A stretch of 64,000 nucleotides of DNA from UMGS1933 sp051891435 (GCA_051891435.1 JBJFFE010000016.1:1-64000); one strand, 5' to 3'. Positions 16,732-27,249 are shown, numbered from the stretch's first letter. The notes: generated by a model not told the origin, from the letters alone. A program made the numbers and translations.

Positions 16732-17688
16732 ATGAAAAAGTTTTTTAAGTTTTTAGGAATATTTTTATTAATTGTAATTATAGCCTGTGTTGCTGCAGTA
16801 GCTATATTTTTAAAGTCCAAATTAAATAAAATTAATTATGAAAATGTAACAGTAAATGAGATAGAAATAAATGAAGGTGTAGAAGAAGTACTAACAGGTT
16901 ATACCAATATAGCACTTCTAGGATTAGATGCCCAAGATGCTACTTTTACAAACAGCAGAAGTGACTGTATAATGATAATAAGTATAAATAATGAAACAAA
17001 AGATGTAAAAATAGCATCAGTATATAGAGATACGTACTTAAATATAGAAGGACATGGATTAGACAAGGTAACACATGCATATGCTTATGGAAAAGCACCT
17101 TTAGCACTGAGTACACTAAATACAAATTTAGATTTAGATATAACAAAATATGTAACAATAGACTTTGACTCTGTTATAAACATTGTAGATGCAATTGGTG
17201 GAGTAACCATAACAGTAACATCTGCAGAAGCTTCACAAATTCCAGGAATAAGTGGAGCAGGTACATATAACTTAACAGGAACACAGGCACTAGCATATGG
17301 AAGAATAAGAAAAATAGATAGTGACTATGTCAGAACAGAAAGAATGAGAACAGTATTAATTAAAGTTTTTGAAAAGGCAAAGGGACTAACATATGCAAAA
17401 TTAAATTCTTTGATAGATGAGTTATTACCAGAAGTTACAACAAACATAACTCAAACAGAAATACTATCATATGCATCAAAAATTACTGCATATAATGTAA
17501 TTGATAATTTTGGATGGCCATATGAAGTAAGAGGATATACTGGAGCAGCATGGTATGCAGCACCTGTAACATTAGAAGAAAATGTAAGGAAGCTACATGA
17601 ACAATTATTTGAAAACGAAGAATATGAAGTATCTGAAACAGTAAAAGGAATAAGCCAAAGTATAATAAATAGAACAGGGTATAGATAA
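16732..17688 (+). CDS. LytR-CpsA-Psr (LCP) family protein
   Basis: A membrane-anchored enzyme that transfers undecaprenyl-linked polymers to peptidoglycan. The 318 residues have an N-terminal membrane helix (about 7-27) and an extracellular LCP domain with SRSDCIMIISIN, ASVYRDTYLNIEG, DAIGGVTI and the arginine-rich YGRIRKIDSDYVRTERMR. All are typical pyrophosphate-binding motifs. GAGAAGGG precedes the ATG. It stands at the head of the polysaccharide operon, 38 bases before the 4,6-dehydratase, which fits a role in attaching that polymer to the wall. Confidence 0.93.
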   Translation: MKKFFKFLGIFLLIVIIACVAAVAIFLKSKLNKINYENVTVNEIEINEGVEEVLTGYTNIALLGLDAQDATFTNSRSDCIMIISINNETKDVKIASVYRDTYLNIEGHGLDKVTHAYAYGKAPLALSTLNTNLDLDITKYVTIDFDSVINIVDAIGGVTITVTSAEASQIPGISGAGTYNLTGTQALAYGRIRKIDSDYVRTERMRTVLIKVFEKAKGLTYAKLNSLIDELLPEVTTNITQTEILSYASKITAYNVIDNFGWPYEVRGYTGAAWYAAPVTLEENVRKLHEQLFENEEYEVSETVKGISQSIINRTGYR

Positions 17689-17726
17689 AAATAATTAAAT
17701 AACAATAAAGATTTTGGGGGATAAAA

Positions 17727-19715
17727 ATGAAAAAAATACGTAAGTATAGAAATGTCTTGTTGTTTTTAATAGATATATTAATAATCTTTGGAGCATATTT
17801 TATAACAGCATTTTTAATGCTAGATATGGCAAAATTTATAAGTGCGGATAATTTAGAATTAATAAGTAATTCTATTATAATATCATTATTTGTATACGAA
17901 ATAGTTTTTGGAATATTTGATTTATATAAAAACATTACAAGATATGAAAATGGTAAAGATTATATAAAATACATATTAGCATGTGGAATTTCAGCATGCT
18001 TAGTAATTTTGTTAAAATTTATATTCAAATTACAGTTAGTAACTGTTAAACAAATATTATTTACAAGTATAATAGTTGCTGTTGGAACTGTTACATATAG
18101 GGTAATAATAAGATTTATATTAACATTTGGAACTGATAGCACGGCTAATATTTCTGAAGATAAGAGAAAAAATTTACTTATAATTGGAGCAGGAGAAGCT
18201 GCAAGAGATATAATAAAAACCTTAAAAACAACAATGAGAAATACTTATAATATTGTTGGACTTATTGATGATAATGAGGGCAAATTCCACTATTTAATAT
18301 CTGGTGTAAAGGTATTAGGAGATAGATACAAAATTGTAGAAATATGCAAAGCAAACAAAGTAGATGTAATATTCTTTTCAATTGCGAATATAAGCAATCA
18401 AGATAAAAAAGAAATATTACAAATTTGCCAAGAAACTGGGGCAAAACTTAGAATGTTACCAGGAACAGCAGACTTAATAAAAAATAAGAATGTAATGCAA
18501 AATTTAAGAGATGTAGAAATAGAGGATATTCTTGGAAGAGATCCTATAGTACTAGATAATGAAAATATCGGAGAAATAATAAAGGACAAGCCAATTCTAG
18601 TAACAGGTGGAGGAGGCTCTATTGGTTCAGAATTATGTAGGCAGATTGTAAAATACAAACCAAGTAAACTAATAATTTTTGATATATATGAAAACAATCT
18701 ATATAATATTGAAATAGAACTAAAATCAAATCCAGATAATAATGATGTTGAAATAGTACCTATTGTAGGAAGTGTAAGAGACAAAAAAAGATTAGAAAAT
18801 GTATTTGAGAAATACACACCATATTTAGTATTCCATGCAGCAGCACATAAACATGTGCCATTAATGGAAGGAAGTCCGTTAGAGGCTATAAAAAACAACA
18901 TATTTGGAACATACAATACAGTAAACTGTGCAGATAAATATAATGTAAAAAAATTTATATTAATATCAACAGATAAGGCAGTAAACCCAACCAATATAAT
19001 GGGTGCATCAAAAAGAATGTGTGAAATGATAGTACAAGCAAAAAACAAAGTAAGTAAAACAGATTATGCAGCTGTAAGATTCGGAAATGTGCTTGGAAGC
19101 AATGGCTCAGTAGTTCCATTATTTAAAAAACAAATAGCTGCTGGTGGACCAGTAACAGTTACACATAAAGAAATAACAAGATTTTTTATGACAATACCAG
19201 AAGCGGTGGGATTAGTTTTACAAGCAATGAGTTATGCAAAAGGTGGAGAAATATTTGTATTAGATATGGGAGAACCTGTAAAAATATATGACTTAGCAGT
19301 ATCACTTATAAAATTAACAGGATTAGAACCAAATGTAGATATACCAATAAAAATAACAGGATTAAGACCTGGGGAAAAACTATATGAAGAACTTTTAATG
19401 AAAGAAGAGGGCTTAACACAAACTGAACACAATAAAATATTTATAGGAAAACCATCAAACATAACAAACGAAGAACTAGAAAATAAAATAAAAATACTAC
19501 AAGAACTTGTTGCAAATGAAAACGTGGAAATTAGTAAAATAAAACAAACAATGAGAAAAATAGTACCAACATATAAAGAAGCAGAACAAGAAAAAACAGA
19601 GATAAACAATTTAGAAGTAAAACCGAAAATAGATGGAAAGAAAATAAAAACAATACTAAATAAGGTAAACAAATCAAACAAAGATAATAATGAATTAAAA
19701 GTAGAGGTAGGGTGA
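17727..19715 (+). CDS. Membrane nucleotide-sugar 4,6-dehydratase (CapD/PglF-like)
   Basis: A 662-residue enzyme of the large membrane-bound class that turns UDP-GlcNAc into a 4-keto-6-deoxy sugar. Four or five N-terminal membrane helices (1-140) are followed by a first Rossmann-like region (LIIGAGEAARDI) and the catalytic SDR domain with LVTGGGGSIGSELCRQI. The motif STDKAVNPTNIMGASKR has Met where classical SDRs have Tyr, normal for this subfamily. The C-terminal 90 residues are highly charged. GGGGG precedes the ATG. It probably supplies the first sugar for the initiating transferase downstream. Confidence 0.93.
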   Translation: MKKIRKYRNVLLFLIDILIIFGAYFITAFLMLDMAKFISADNLELISNSIIISLFVYEIVFGIFDLYKNITRYENGKDYIKYILACGISACLVILLKFIFKLQLVTVKQILFTSIIVAVGTVTYRVIIRFILTFGTDSTANISEDKRKNLLIIGAGEAARDIIKTLKTTMRNTYNIVGLIDDNEGKFHYLISGVKVLGDRYKIVEICKANKVDVIFFSIANISNQDKKEILQICQETGAKLRMLPGTADLIKNKNVMQNLRDVEIEDILGRDPIVLDNENIGEIIKDKPILVTGGGGSIGSELCRQIVKYKPSKLIIFDIYENNLYNIEIELKSNPDNNDVEIVPIVGSVRDKKRLENVFEKYTPYLVFHAAAHKHVPLMEGSPLEAIKNNIFGTYNTVNCADKYNVKKFILISTDKAVNPTNIMGASKRMCEMIVQAKNKVSKTDYAAVRFGNVLGSNGSVVPLFKKQIAAGGPVTVTHKEITRFFMTIPEAVGLVLQAMSYAKGGEIFVLDMGEPVKIYDLAVSLIKLTGLEPNVDIPIKITGLRPGEKLYEELLMKEEGLTQTEHNKIFIGKPSNITNEELENKIKILQELVANENVEISKIKQTMRKIVPTYKEAEQEKTEINNLEVKPKIDGKKIKTILNKVNKSNKDNNELKVEVG

Positions 19716-19745
19716 AAGATACCTTAATATAATAAAGGAAGAACT

Positions 19746-20360
19746 ATGAAAAATTTGTATATGATTATAAAAAGAATATTAGATATTTTATTATCTATAC
19801 TAGCATTAATAATACTACTTCCGTTCTTTATTGTTTTTTCAATCATTATTAAAATAGAATCAAAAGGACCAATATTTTTCAAACAAGAAAGAATAGGAAA
19901 AAATAAAAAACATTTTAAAATATATAAATTTAGAACTATGAGAACCGATACTCCAAAAGATATGCCAACACATATGTTAAGAAATGCAGAAATGTACATA
20001 ACTAAATTTGGTAAAATTATGCGAAAAACTAGCATAGATGAATTACCACAATTAATTAACATCTTAAAAGGAGATATGAGTTTTATAGGACCAAGACCTG
20101 CATTATGGAACCAAGATGACTTAATAGAAGAAAGAGATAAATATAATGCAAATGATATAAAACCAGGACTTACAGGTTTAGCGCAAATTAGTGGAAGAGA
20201 TGAATTAGAAATACCTGTAAAAGCAAAATATGATGGAGAATATGTAGAAAAAATGTCACTATTGTTTGATATAAAGATATTTTTTAAAACAATAATTAAA
20301 GTATTTAAACATGATGGAGTTGTAGAAGGAAGTCAAGAGAAAGAAAAAATTAAGGTATAA
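19746..20360 (+). CDS. Initiating undecaprenyl-phosphate sugar transferase
   Basis: A monotopic PglC/WcaJ-type phosphoglycosyl transferase of 204 residues that places the first sugar phosphate on undecaprenyl phosphate. One N-terminal hydrophobic segment (KRILDILLSILALIILLPF) is followed by KGPIFFKQERIGKNKKHFKIYKFR, GPRPALWNQD and PGLTGLAQISGRDEL, all signature motifs. The short form lacks the large N-terminal domain of WcaJ. AAGGAAG precedes the ATG. Together with the dehydratase immediately upstream it defines the start of repeat-unit assembly. Confidence 0.94.
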   Translation: MKNLYMIIKRILDILLSILALIILLPFFIVFSIIIKIESKGPIFFKQERIGKNKKHFKIYKFRTMRTDTPKDMPTHMLRNAEMYITKFGKIMRKTSIDELPQLINILKGDMSFIGPRPALWNQDDLIEERDKYNANDIKPGLTGLAQISGRDELEIPVKAKYDGEYVEKMSLLFDIKIFFKTIIKVFKHDGVVEGSQEKEKIKV

Positions 20361-20430
20361 ATAAGAAAAAAGTTGGTTATAAAACTATAATATATCAATA
20401 GACAAACAATAAAAGAATGGAGAAAAAAGC

Positions 20431-21573
20431 TTGAAGAAGATAAGTCAAAAAAAAATTAATATAAAAAAAGTTTTATTTGTAGCAACAGTAGATTCACATA
20501 TATTAAGATTCCACCTCCCTTATCTAAAATATTTTAAAGAAACAGGTTATGAAGTTCATGTAGCAACGAATGGTGATGAAAAAATCCCATATTGTGATGT
20601 TAAACACACGGTATCGTTTGAAAGAAATCCATTTAAATTAAAAAATTTGAAAGCAATAAAACAACTTAAAGGGATATTGAAAAATGAAAGCTTTAACATA
20701 ATTCATTGTCATACTCCAATGGGAGGAGCCATAACTAGAATATCAGCAAAAAAATATAGAAAATCTGGAACTAAAGTTATATATACCGCACATGGTTTTC
20801 ACTTCTATAAAGGAGCACCATTGTTAAATTGGTTAATTTATTATCCAATAGAAAAGTGGTTATCAAAATATACAGATACTTTAGTTACAATAAACAGGGA
20901 AGATTATGAACTAGCAAAAAAGAAATTCAAAAAGTTAAAAAATATTGAATATGTTCATGGAGTAGGATTAGACACTAAAAAATTTGATATTAAAATTTCT
21001 GAAGAAGAAATAGAAAAGCTAAGAAATGAGATAGAAATAAATAAGGATAATATTGTATTAACATATGTTGCAGAATTAAATAAAAATAAGAATCAAATTT
21101 TACTAATAAAAACACTAAAAGAACTTATACAAGAAAATGCTAAATATAGATTGATTTTAGTAGGAGATGGAAACAAAAAGCAAGAATATGAAGAATATAT
21201 AAAACAACATAAGTTACAAAAATATGTAAAAATATTAGGAAAAAGAGAAGATATACCACAAATTTTAAAATTAACTACCATTTATGTTGCTTCAAGCTTA
21301 AGAGAAGGACTTCCAATAAATATATTAGAAGCTATGTATATGAGATTGCCGATAATTGCAATGGATAATAGAGGACATAGGGAGTTAATAAAAAATAATG
21401 AAAATGGATTTTTAATAAATAATGATAGTAAAAAGATAGAACATAAAGTAAAGACGATTATAGAAAATAGAGAATTAGCAGAAAAATTTATAAAACAGAA
21501 TAATGAAGAAATAAAAAAATATTTATTAGAGAATGTAATTAAAAAAATGAAAAAAATATATAAGGGAGAGTAG
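20431..21573 (+). CDS. Glycosyltransferase family 4
   Basis: A 380-residue GT-B glycosyltransferase adding a sugar to the lipid-linked repeat unit on the cytoplasmic face. The start is a TTG placed 8 bases after GGAG; no ATG in frame has a ribosome site. The N-terminal domain has VATVDSHILRFHLPYLKYF and CHTPMGGAITR. The C-terminal nucleotide-sugar site includes VASSLREGLPINILEAMYMRLP with the E-x7-E pair. The sugar is not predictable. It lies 70 bases after the initiating transferase. Confidence 0.9.
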   Translation: MKKISQKKINIKKVLFVATVDSHILRFHLPYLKYFKETGYEVHVATNGDEKIPYCDVKHTVSFERNPFKLKNLKAIKQLKGILKNESFNIIHCHTPMGGAITRISAKKYRKSGTKVIYTAHGFHFYKGAPLLNWLIYYPIEKWLSKYTDTLVTINREDYELAKKKFKKLKNIEYVHGVGLDTKKFDIKISEEEIEKLRNEIEINKDNIVLTYVAELNKNKNQILLIKTLKELIQENAKYRLILVGDGNKKQEYEEYIKQHKLQKYVKILGKREDIPQILKLTTIYVASSLREGLPINILEAMYMRLPIIAMDNRGHRELIKNNENGFLINNDSKKIEHKVKTIIENRELAEKFIKQNNEEIKKYLLENVIKKMKKIYKGE

Positions 21574-21576
21574 AAA

Positions 21577-22623
21577 ATGAAAATATCAGTTATAAAAAAT
21601 ATTGGAATAGAAATTGATGATGAATACAAATGGAAAGATACACTCTTCTTAGATGAATATGTATCTTCTGACGATGAGAATGTTTATAAAGAATGTAAAC
21701 AATTTATAAAATTAAAATATACTAAAAAACTAGATTTTTCAGAAGCTAGAATGATAGAAAAAAACTTATTTGTTTGCAATAAATATATCTATGATAAAGA
21801 AAAAAAGGCAAAAATTTATTTTGAAAATGATAATACGTGTGTTATTGAATCTAATCAAGAGTCAAATGAATGGCTAATTATAATGCTACAAATCATGTTG
21901 TTAAAAGAAGGATATTCTTTTATACATGCCGCTGCAGTTTCAAAAAATGGTGTTTCATTATTAATGCCATCATGGGGAGGAGTAGGAAAAACTGCTTCAG
22001 TAGCAAAACTGATTAAAAATGACTATAAACTATTAGGAGATGATTTAAATATTATAAATAAACAAGGAAAGATATATGCTTTCCCAAAAAAATTTGTTCT
22101 ATATTTTTATCATAAAGAGTTATTCCCAGAGGTGTTTAAAGAAAAAAAAGTGTGGTGTAATAGCCAATTGAACAGTTTATATACCAATATTATTCCGACA
22201 GTAAAAAAAATATTGAGATATATACCAGGATTTTTGTCATTTGCTAGAAGACATAACCCACAATCAATAAAAGTATCACCAGTAGAGATATTTAAAAAAG
22301 AAAAAATTGATAGAGAAAGTAACATAGAACAAATTATGTGGATAGAACGAAATATAGGCAAGAAGAATTTCGAAATAGTAGATAGTAATAAACTAATATC
22401 AAAAGCAATTTCTGTAACTATGAATGAACTATTTACTGACAACATAACTGCAATTTTGATAATGTGTGGGATTGGAATGATATCATATAATGATGTATTT
22501 AATAATATGAATGAAATATTTCATGGAGCATTTACAGATAAAGAGTGTAGTATATTAAATGTATCTAAAACAGAAGATGTTTCAGTTGTCGCTAACGAAG
22601 TTTTAAAACACATAAAAATCTAG
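21577..22623 (+). CDS. HprK-like P-loop protein in polysaccharide locus
   Basis: A 348-residue protein with a Walker A-like loop in LMPSWGGVGKTASVAKLIK (about 131-149), preceded by YSFIHAAAVSKNGVSLL and followed by LLGDDLNII. This arrangement resembles HPr-kinase/phosphatase-related ATP-binding proteins often found in capsule gene clusters. Without biochemical precedent for this branch I do not assign a substrate; it could phosphorylate a sugar or protein. It starts only 3 bases after the preceding glycosyltransferase and ends 13 before the next, so it is within the operon. Confidence 0.7.
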   Translation: MKISVIKNIGIEIDDEYKWKDTLFLDEYVSSDDENVYKECKQFIKLKYTKKLDFSEARMIEKNLFVCNKYIYDKEKKAKIYFENDNTCVIESNQESNEWLIIMLQIMLLKEGYSFIHAAAVSKNGVSLLMPSWGGVGKTASVAKLIKNDYKLLGDDLNIINKQGKIYAFPKKFVLYFYHKELFPEVFKEKKVWCNSQLNSLYTNIIPTVKKILRYIPGFLSFARRHNPQSIKVSPVEIFKKEKIDRESNIEQIMWIERNIGKKNFEIVDSNKLISKAISVTMNELFTDNITAILIMCGIGMISYNDVFNNMNEIFHGAFTDKECSILNVSKTEDVSVVANEVLKHIKI

Positions 22624-22636
22624 GAGATATGAAAAT

Positions 22637-23797
22637 ATGAAGATCGCATTTTTTTTAGATGTAAAATTAAAAGAGAAGGATGCTGTTTATTATACAACTG
22701 GTGCAGCTGATTACAAATATTTTAATAGCCATAAAATAACAAAAAATGATGAATTAATAGTATTGTGCAGACAAGAAGCCACAAATAACATTCAAGGATT
22801 AGCAAAATCTTCTGGGGAAAAAGTAAAATTTATTACAATAAGTAACTATAAAGAATTATTTAATAAAAAAATGAAAAACAATATAAAGGAAATGATTGAC
22901 AATACAGACTTATGTATAGTAAAGCTACCCACAATAATTGGATTGTTTATTTGCCACATATTAAATAAAAAAAACAAAAAAATCATAATTGAAATGGTAG
23001 GATCACCATTGGAGGCATTATGGTACAGAGGAGGAATTATTTACAAAATTGTAGCCCCCATTATTTATAAACTAAACAAATATTATATAAAAAAAGCCGT
23101 ATGCGTAACTTATGTGTCAAATAATTTTCTGCAAAATAGATATCCAACAGAAGGAAAAAAATTTACAATATCAGATGTACTAATTAGGGATATAGATAAA
23201 GAGGTATTAAATAATAGGATAAATAAGATAAAAAGGCTTGATATAAACACCGCTCCAATAAAAATAGGTTTAATAGGAGCTCTAGATGTAAACTATAAAG
23301 GACACTTAACTGCAATAAAAGCATTGAAAATATTAAAAAACAAATTTGAAAATATAGAATTGCATTTTTTAGGAAATGGCAATCAAGAAAGATGGAAAAA
23401 AATAGCGAAGAAAAACAAAGTTAAAAATAATATAATTTTTGATGCAACGCTACCACATGAAGAGATCTATAAATGGTTTGATAATATGGATATCTATATT
23501 ATTCCAAGTATGACGGAAGGCATGCCAAGGTCTTTGATAGAAGCAATGAGTAGAGGTTGCCCATGTATAGGGACACAAGTAGGAGGAATTTCAGAATTAC
23601 TTGATGAAGATATGATGATTAAGAAAAAAAATTATAAGCAACTAGCGCAAAGAATAAGTGATATAATTAATGACAAAGAAAAAATGATTTTTTATTCTGA
23701 AAAAAATATAAAGAAGGTAGTAAAATATCAAAGTAATGATATTAACAAAGAGATAGAGAAATATCATAATTTTATTTTGAAAGAGGCTATGAAATGA
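22637..23797 (+). CDS. Glycosyltransferase family 4
   Basis: A 386-residue GT-B enzyme. The C-terminal half has IKIGLIGALDVNYKGHLTAIKAL, a variant of the usual start of this domain, then IIPSMTEGMPRSLIEAMSRGCPCIGT with the conserved glutamates. The stop codon overlaps the next ATG by four bases (ATGA), indicating translational coupling with a second GT4. It adds one sugar of the repeat unit; donor and linkage are unknown. Confidence 0.9.
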   Translation: MKIAFFLDVKLKEKDAVYYTTGAADYKYFNSHKITKNDELIVLCRQEATNNIQGLAKSSGEKVKFITISNYKELFNKKMKNNIKEMIDNTDLCIVKLPTIIGLFICHILNKKNKKIIIEMVGSPLEALWYRGGIIYKIVAPIIYKLNKYYIKKAVCVTYVSNNFLQNRYPTEGKKFTISDVLIRDIDKEVLNNRINKIKRLDINTAPIKIGLIGALDVNYKGHLTAIKALKILKNKFENIELHFLGNGNQERWKKIAKKNKVKNNIIFDATLPHEEIYKWFDNMDIYIIPSMTEGMPRSLIEAMSRGCPCIGTQVGGISELLDEDMMIKKKNYKQLAQRISDIINDKEKMIFYSEKNIKKVVKYQSNDINKEIEKYHNFILKEAMK

Positions 23798-24882
23798 TTA
23801 GAGTATTACAAGTAGTTAACCGTATGGGATATGGTGGAATAGAAACTTTTTTAATGAACATATATAGGAATATTGACAGAAGTAAAATTCAATTTGATTT
23901 TGCTGTACATACAGAAGAAAAAGGAGAATATGACGATGAAATAAAAAAAATGGGAGGTAATATTTATTATTTTAATTCAAGGAGAAATGGGTTAATAGAA
24001 TATTATAAAGATTGGAATAAATTTTTAAAAGAAAATGCTTCAAAATATGTAGCAATACATATGCATGCTAGTTCTTTAACTACTGTTTTACCAATAAAGC
24101 TAGCAAAAAAGCATAAAATAAAGAACAGAATAATCCATGCACATAGTACTTTACAATCAGGAAAAATACACAATGTTTTAAACAAGATACACCAAATAAA
24201 TATTAAAAAATATGCAACTGATTTATTTGCGTGTTCTACAGAAGCAGGAATTTATGTCTTTGGAAAAAATCCATTTTGCTTAGTACATAATGGAATAGAT
24301 GTACTAAGGTATTCGTTCAATCAGAATATTAGACAACAAGTAAGAAATGAACTAGAAATAAAAGAAAACGAAGTTGCAATTGTACATATTGGAAGATTTG
24401 TTCCTGAAAAAAATCATAAGTTTTTAATTGATATTTTTGATAAAATTGATAACATTAATTTTCGTTGTAAACTGTTTTTAATAGGAGATGGAGTACTAAA
24501 GAATGATATAGAACAAAAAGTTAATGAGAAAAATTTACAAAACAAAATAAAATTTTTAGGAAGAAGAAATGATGTAAATAGAATATTACAAGGAATGGAT
24601 TTGTGTATTTTTCCGTCAATATTTGAAGGATTACCTGTTACAATGATTGAGATGCAGGCAGCTGGGTTACCAATCTTTGCATCAAATAATATTTCATCGG
24701 AAACTAAAATTTCAGATTTAGTGGAATTTATATCTCTTTTAAAAAGTGATGAAGAATGGGCAAAATTAGTATTAGAAAATATGAATTTTCAAAGAAAAAA
24801 TATGAGTGAAATAATAGAAAAGGCGGGTTATGATATAAAGAGTACAATTAATATGATATTGAATATATATTTAAGGAGTTAA
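23794..24882 (+). CDS. Glycosyltransferase family 4
   Basis: A 362-residue GT-B glycosyltransferase that begins with the typical IRVLQVVNRMGYGGIETFLMN acceptor-binding region. It continues with IVHIGRFVPEKNHKFLID and FPSIFEGLPVTMIEMQAAGLPIFAS, with the E-x7-E pair drifted to E-x6-E. It is translationally coupled to the upstream GT4 by an ATGA overlap and followed after one base by the polymerase gene. It probably acts on the same repeat unit. Confidence 0.92.
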   Translation: MIRVLQVVNRMGYGGIETFLMNIYRNIDRSKIQFDFAVHTEEKGEYDDEIKKMGGNIYYFNSRRNGLIEYYKDWNKFLKENASKYVAIHMHASSLTTVLPIKLAKKHKIKNRIIHAHSTLQSGKIHNVLNKIHQINIKKYATDLFACSTEAGIYVFGKNPFCLVHNGIDVLRYSFNQNIRQQVRNELEIKENEVAIVHIGRFVPEKNHKFLIDIFDKIDNINFRCKLFLIGDGVLKNDIEQKVNEKNLQNKIKFLGRRNDVNRILQGMDLCIFPSIFEGLPVTMIEMQAAGLPIFASNNISSETKISDLVEFISLLKSDEEWAKLVLENMNFQRKNMSEIIEKAGYDIKSTINMILNIYLRS

Positions 24883-24883
24883 T

Positions 24884-26323
24884 ATGTATAAAAAAAATGG
24901 CAATAAAAAATTATATTTATTTGTAGATATAATAATACTAATAATATCTATTATTATATCCACTTTCTATAATATAGAAGAATTATCAATTAATTATGAA
25001 AAAAATCTATTTATTTTAGGCTGGATTATAAATGTATTATTTTTGTGGGATATTTATAGCATATATAAAATAAAAAGGAATATTTTAGATTTTAATATAA
25101 TTTTTTTGATTTTTTTATTTGTATTTTGTAATGGACAAACGTTTCTATATACATTAGGAGTTCCTATAAAGAAACTTTCAGTAATAAAAATAGCATCTAG
25201 TTACCAAATAATGAAAGAAATAATATATTTTTATTTTAGTTTATTGTTTTTTCAAATAGGTTCTATGTTATGTATAAATAGTAATAATGATAATATAGAA
25301 GATATAAATGATAATATTTTTAAAAAATCAATTAAAATATTTGCATATATGCTTGCAATAATATCGGTAATACCATACGTATACATACTATTACCCAAGA
25401 TTAAATTATCTGTACAATTAGGATATAAAGCATTATATACAAACTCTACTTCTATATCAGGTGTTATTGGCTATATTGCAAAAATGTTTATACCTTCTTT
25501 AATAATGCTATTATATAGTTATAAAAACAATAAGAAAATTGCTTATTTTATAATAGGAGTATTGTCAACAATAGCCTTTGTAAATGTATTTATAGGTGCA
25601 AGAGGGGATGGACTTTCAATTATAGTAATAATATTAGTATTTTATGGTACTTGTATACAAAAGTTTGAAAAAGGTAAAATATTAAAATTAGCAATAATAG
25701 TATTATTAATAATGATTGTAATTCCAATTGCTGCTACTTTTAGAACACAAGAAAATAAAAGTATATCAGCGTTTGTAAATGAAATTCAAAAAAATATTAC
25801 AAGTACTGAAACTAATTTTTTAGTAAAGACAATTTCCGAACTAGGCTATACAATGCACTCTTTTATATTGACAGATGAAGTTGTTCCTAATATAGTAGAT
25901 TATAAATATGGAGAGTCATATATTGCAAGTATAATGATGATAATTCCTAGTAAGTTAATGGGGGGGTATTCATTTGCTAATAGTGCTGCGTTAGATATCT
26001 GGTTGCAAGATATACATAATATGTCATATGGACCAGGATTTTCAATTGTTGCAGAAACTTATTATAATTTCGGATTTTATGGAGGGATAGTATTTATTAT
26101 GGTAATAGGATTTGTATATTCAAAAGTTTTGAATATGCACTCTAATAAAAGCAATAAAAATACATTACTAAAATTACTATCATTAGTATTTTTATACAAC
26201 TCTTTGTTAGTAGCTAGATTTCCGTTCCATAATACGGTCAGAAATATAGTATACATGTATATAATACCATATTTATCAATTATTCTTATATATAATACTA
26301 TTACAAGGAAAGAGAGGAATTAA
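24884..26323 (+). CDS. Oligosaccharide repeat-unit polymerase (Wzy-like)
   Basis: A 479-residue, very hydrophobic membrane protein with about twelve predicted helices and a long extracellular loop in the C-terminal half containing YGESYIASIMMIIPSKLMGG. Wzy polymerases share little sequence; the topology, length and location between glycosyltransferases and the flippase make this the best call. AAGGAG lies 5 bases before the ATG. It would join flipped repeat units outside the membrane. It is distinct from the O-antigen-ligase-like gene at 33051. Confidence 0.8.
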   Translation: MYKKNGNKKLYLFVDIIILIISIIISTFYNIEELSINYEKNLFILGWIINVLFLWDIYSIYKIKRNILDFNIIFLIFLFVFCNGQTFLYTLGVPIKKLSVIKIASSYQIMKEIIYFYFSLLFFQIGSMLCINSNNDNIEDINDNIFKKSIKIFAYMLAIISVIPYVYILLPKIKLSVQLGYKALYTNSTSISGVIGYIAKMFIPSLIMLLYSYKNNKKIAYFIIGVLSTIAFVNVFIGARGDGLSIIVIILVFYGTCIQKFEKGKILKLAIIVLLIMIVIPIAATFRTQENKSISAFVNEIQKNITSTETNFLVKTISELGYTMHSFILTDEVVPNIVDYKYGESYIASIMMIIPSKLMGGYSFANSAALDIWLQDIHNMSYGPGFSIVAETYYNFGFYGGIVFIMVIGFVYSKVLNMHSNKSNKNTLLKLLSLVFLYNSLLVARFPFHNTVRNIVYMYIIPYLSIILIYNTITRKERN

Positions 26324-26325
26324 AC

Positions 26326-27249
26326 ATGAAATTATTGTCAATATTTACGCCAACTTATAATAGGGGGTACATAATAGAGAAACTATATAAATCACTATTA
26401 GAGCAGAACACAGATGTAGAATTCGAATGGATTATAATAGACGATGGCTCAACTGATGACACTGAACAAAAAGTGAAACTATGGAAGAAAAATCATAATA
26501 ATTTTGACATTATATATAAAAAACAAATTAATAGAGGAAAACATATAGCAATAAATGAAGGTGTAAAATTAGCAACCGGAAAGTTGTTTTTTATAGTAGA
26601 TTCAGATGACCATTTAGCAGATAATGCAATAAATAAAATTGCATATTGGGAATCTAAATTCACAAAAGAAGAAAAAGAAAAGTTTGTAGGCATTTCAGGA
26701 AATAGAGGATATAATGAGAAAAAGATAGTTGGTAAAACATTTAAAGGGAAATACCTTGATGCCACAACTATTGAGAGAAGAAAATATAATATATTAGGAG
26801 ATAAGGCAGAAGTATTTTATACAGAAGTTTTAAGAAAATATGAATTTCCACAAATTGAAAATGAAAGATTTTTATCTGAAGCATATATCTGGAATAAAAT
26901 CGCACTAGATGGATATAAAATAAGATGGATTAATGAAATTTTTATTATATGTAATTACTTACAAGATGGTCTTACTGCTAAATCTTACAAAATTGCAAGA
27001 GAAAATCCAAAAGGAACGTTACTATATTTAAAACAATTAATAGAAATTGAAAAAAAAACAATTAGAAAATTGGCGCATTATGTATCATATTGTAATATTG
27101 CATCAGAAATTTATACTAAAGAAGAGATAATAAAACAACTTAATATATCCAATTTAAAATATAATATGTTTATAATAATAGGTAATGTAAGGAAAGTAAT
27201 AAATGATAAGAGTAAAAAAAATAATAAAATATTTAAAAATGAAAATTAA
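26326..27249 (+). CDS. Glycosyltransferase family 2
   Basis: A 307-residue GT-A enzyme. The start IFTPTYNRGYIIEKLYKSLLEQ, IIDDGSTDDTEQ (nucleotide binding) and FFIVDSDDHL (metal-binding DxD-like) give a confident family call. The C-terminal region is charged and probably membrane-peripheral. GAGAGGAA lies upstream of the ATG. The gene's end overlaps the start of the acetyltransferase by 47 bases, unusually long, and the acetyltransferase ribosome site AAGGAAAG lies inside this gene. Confidence 0.92.
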   Translation: MKLLSIFTPTYNRGYIIEKLYKSLLEQNTDVEFEWIIIDDGSTDDTEQKVKLWKKNHNNFDIIYKKQINRGKHIAINEGVKLATGKLFFIVDSDDHLADNAINKIAYWESKFTKEEKEKFVGISGNRGYNEKKIVGKTFKGKYLDATTIERRKYNILGDKAEVFYTEVLRKYEFPQIENERFLSEAYIWNKIALDGYKIRWINEIFIICNYLQDGLTAKSYKIARENPKGTLLYLKQLIEIEKKTIRKLAHYVSYCNIASEIYTKEEIIKQLNISNLKYNMFIIIGNVRKVINDKSKKNNKIFKNEN

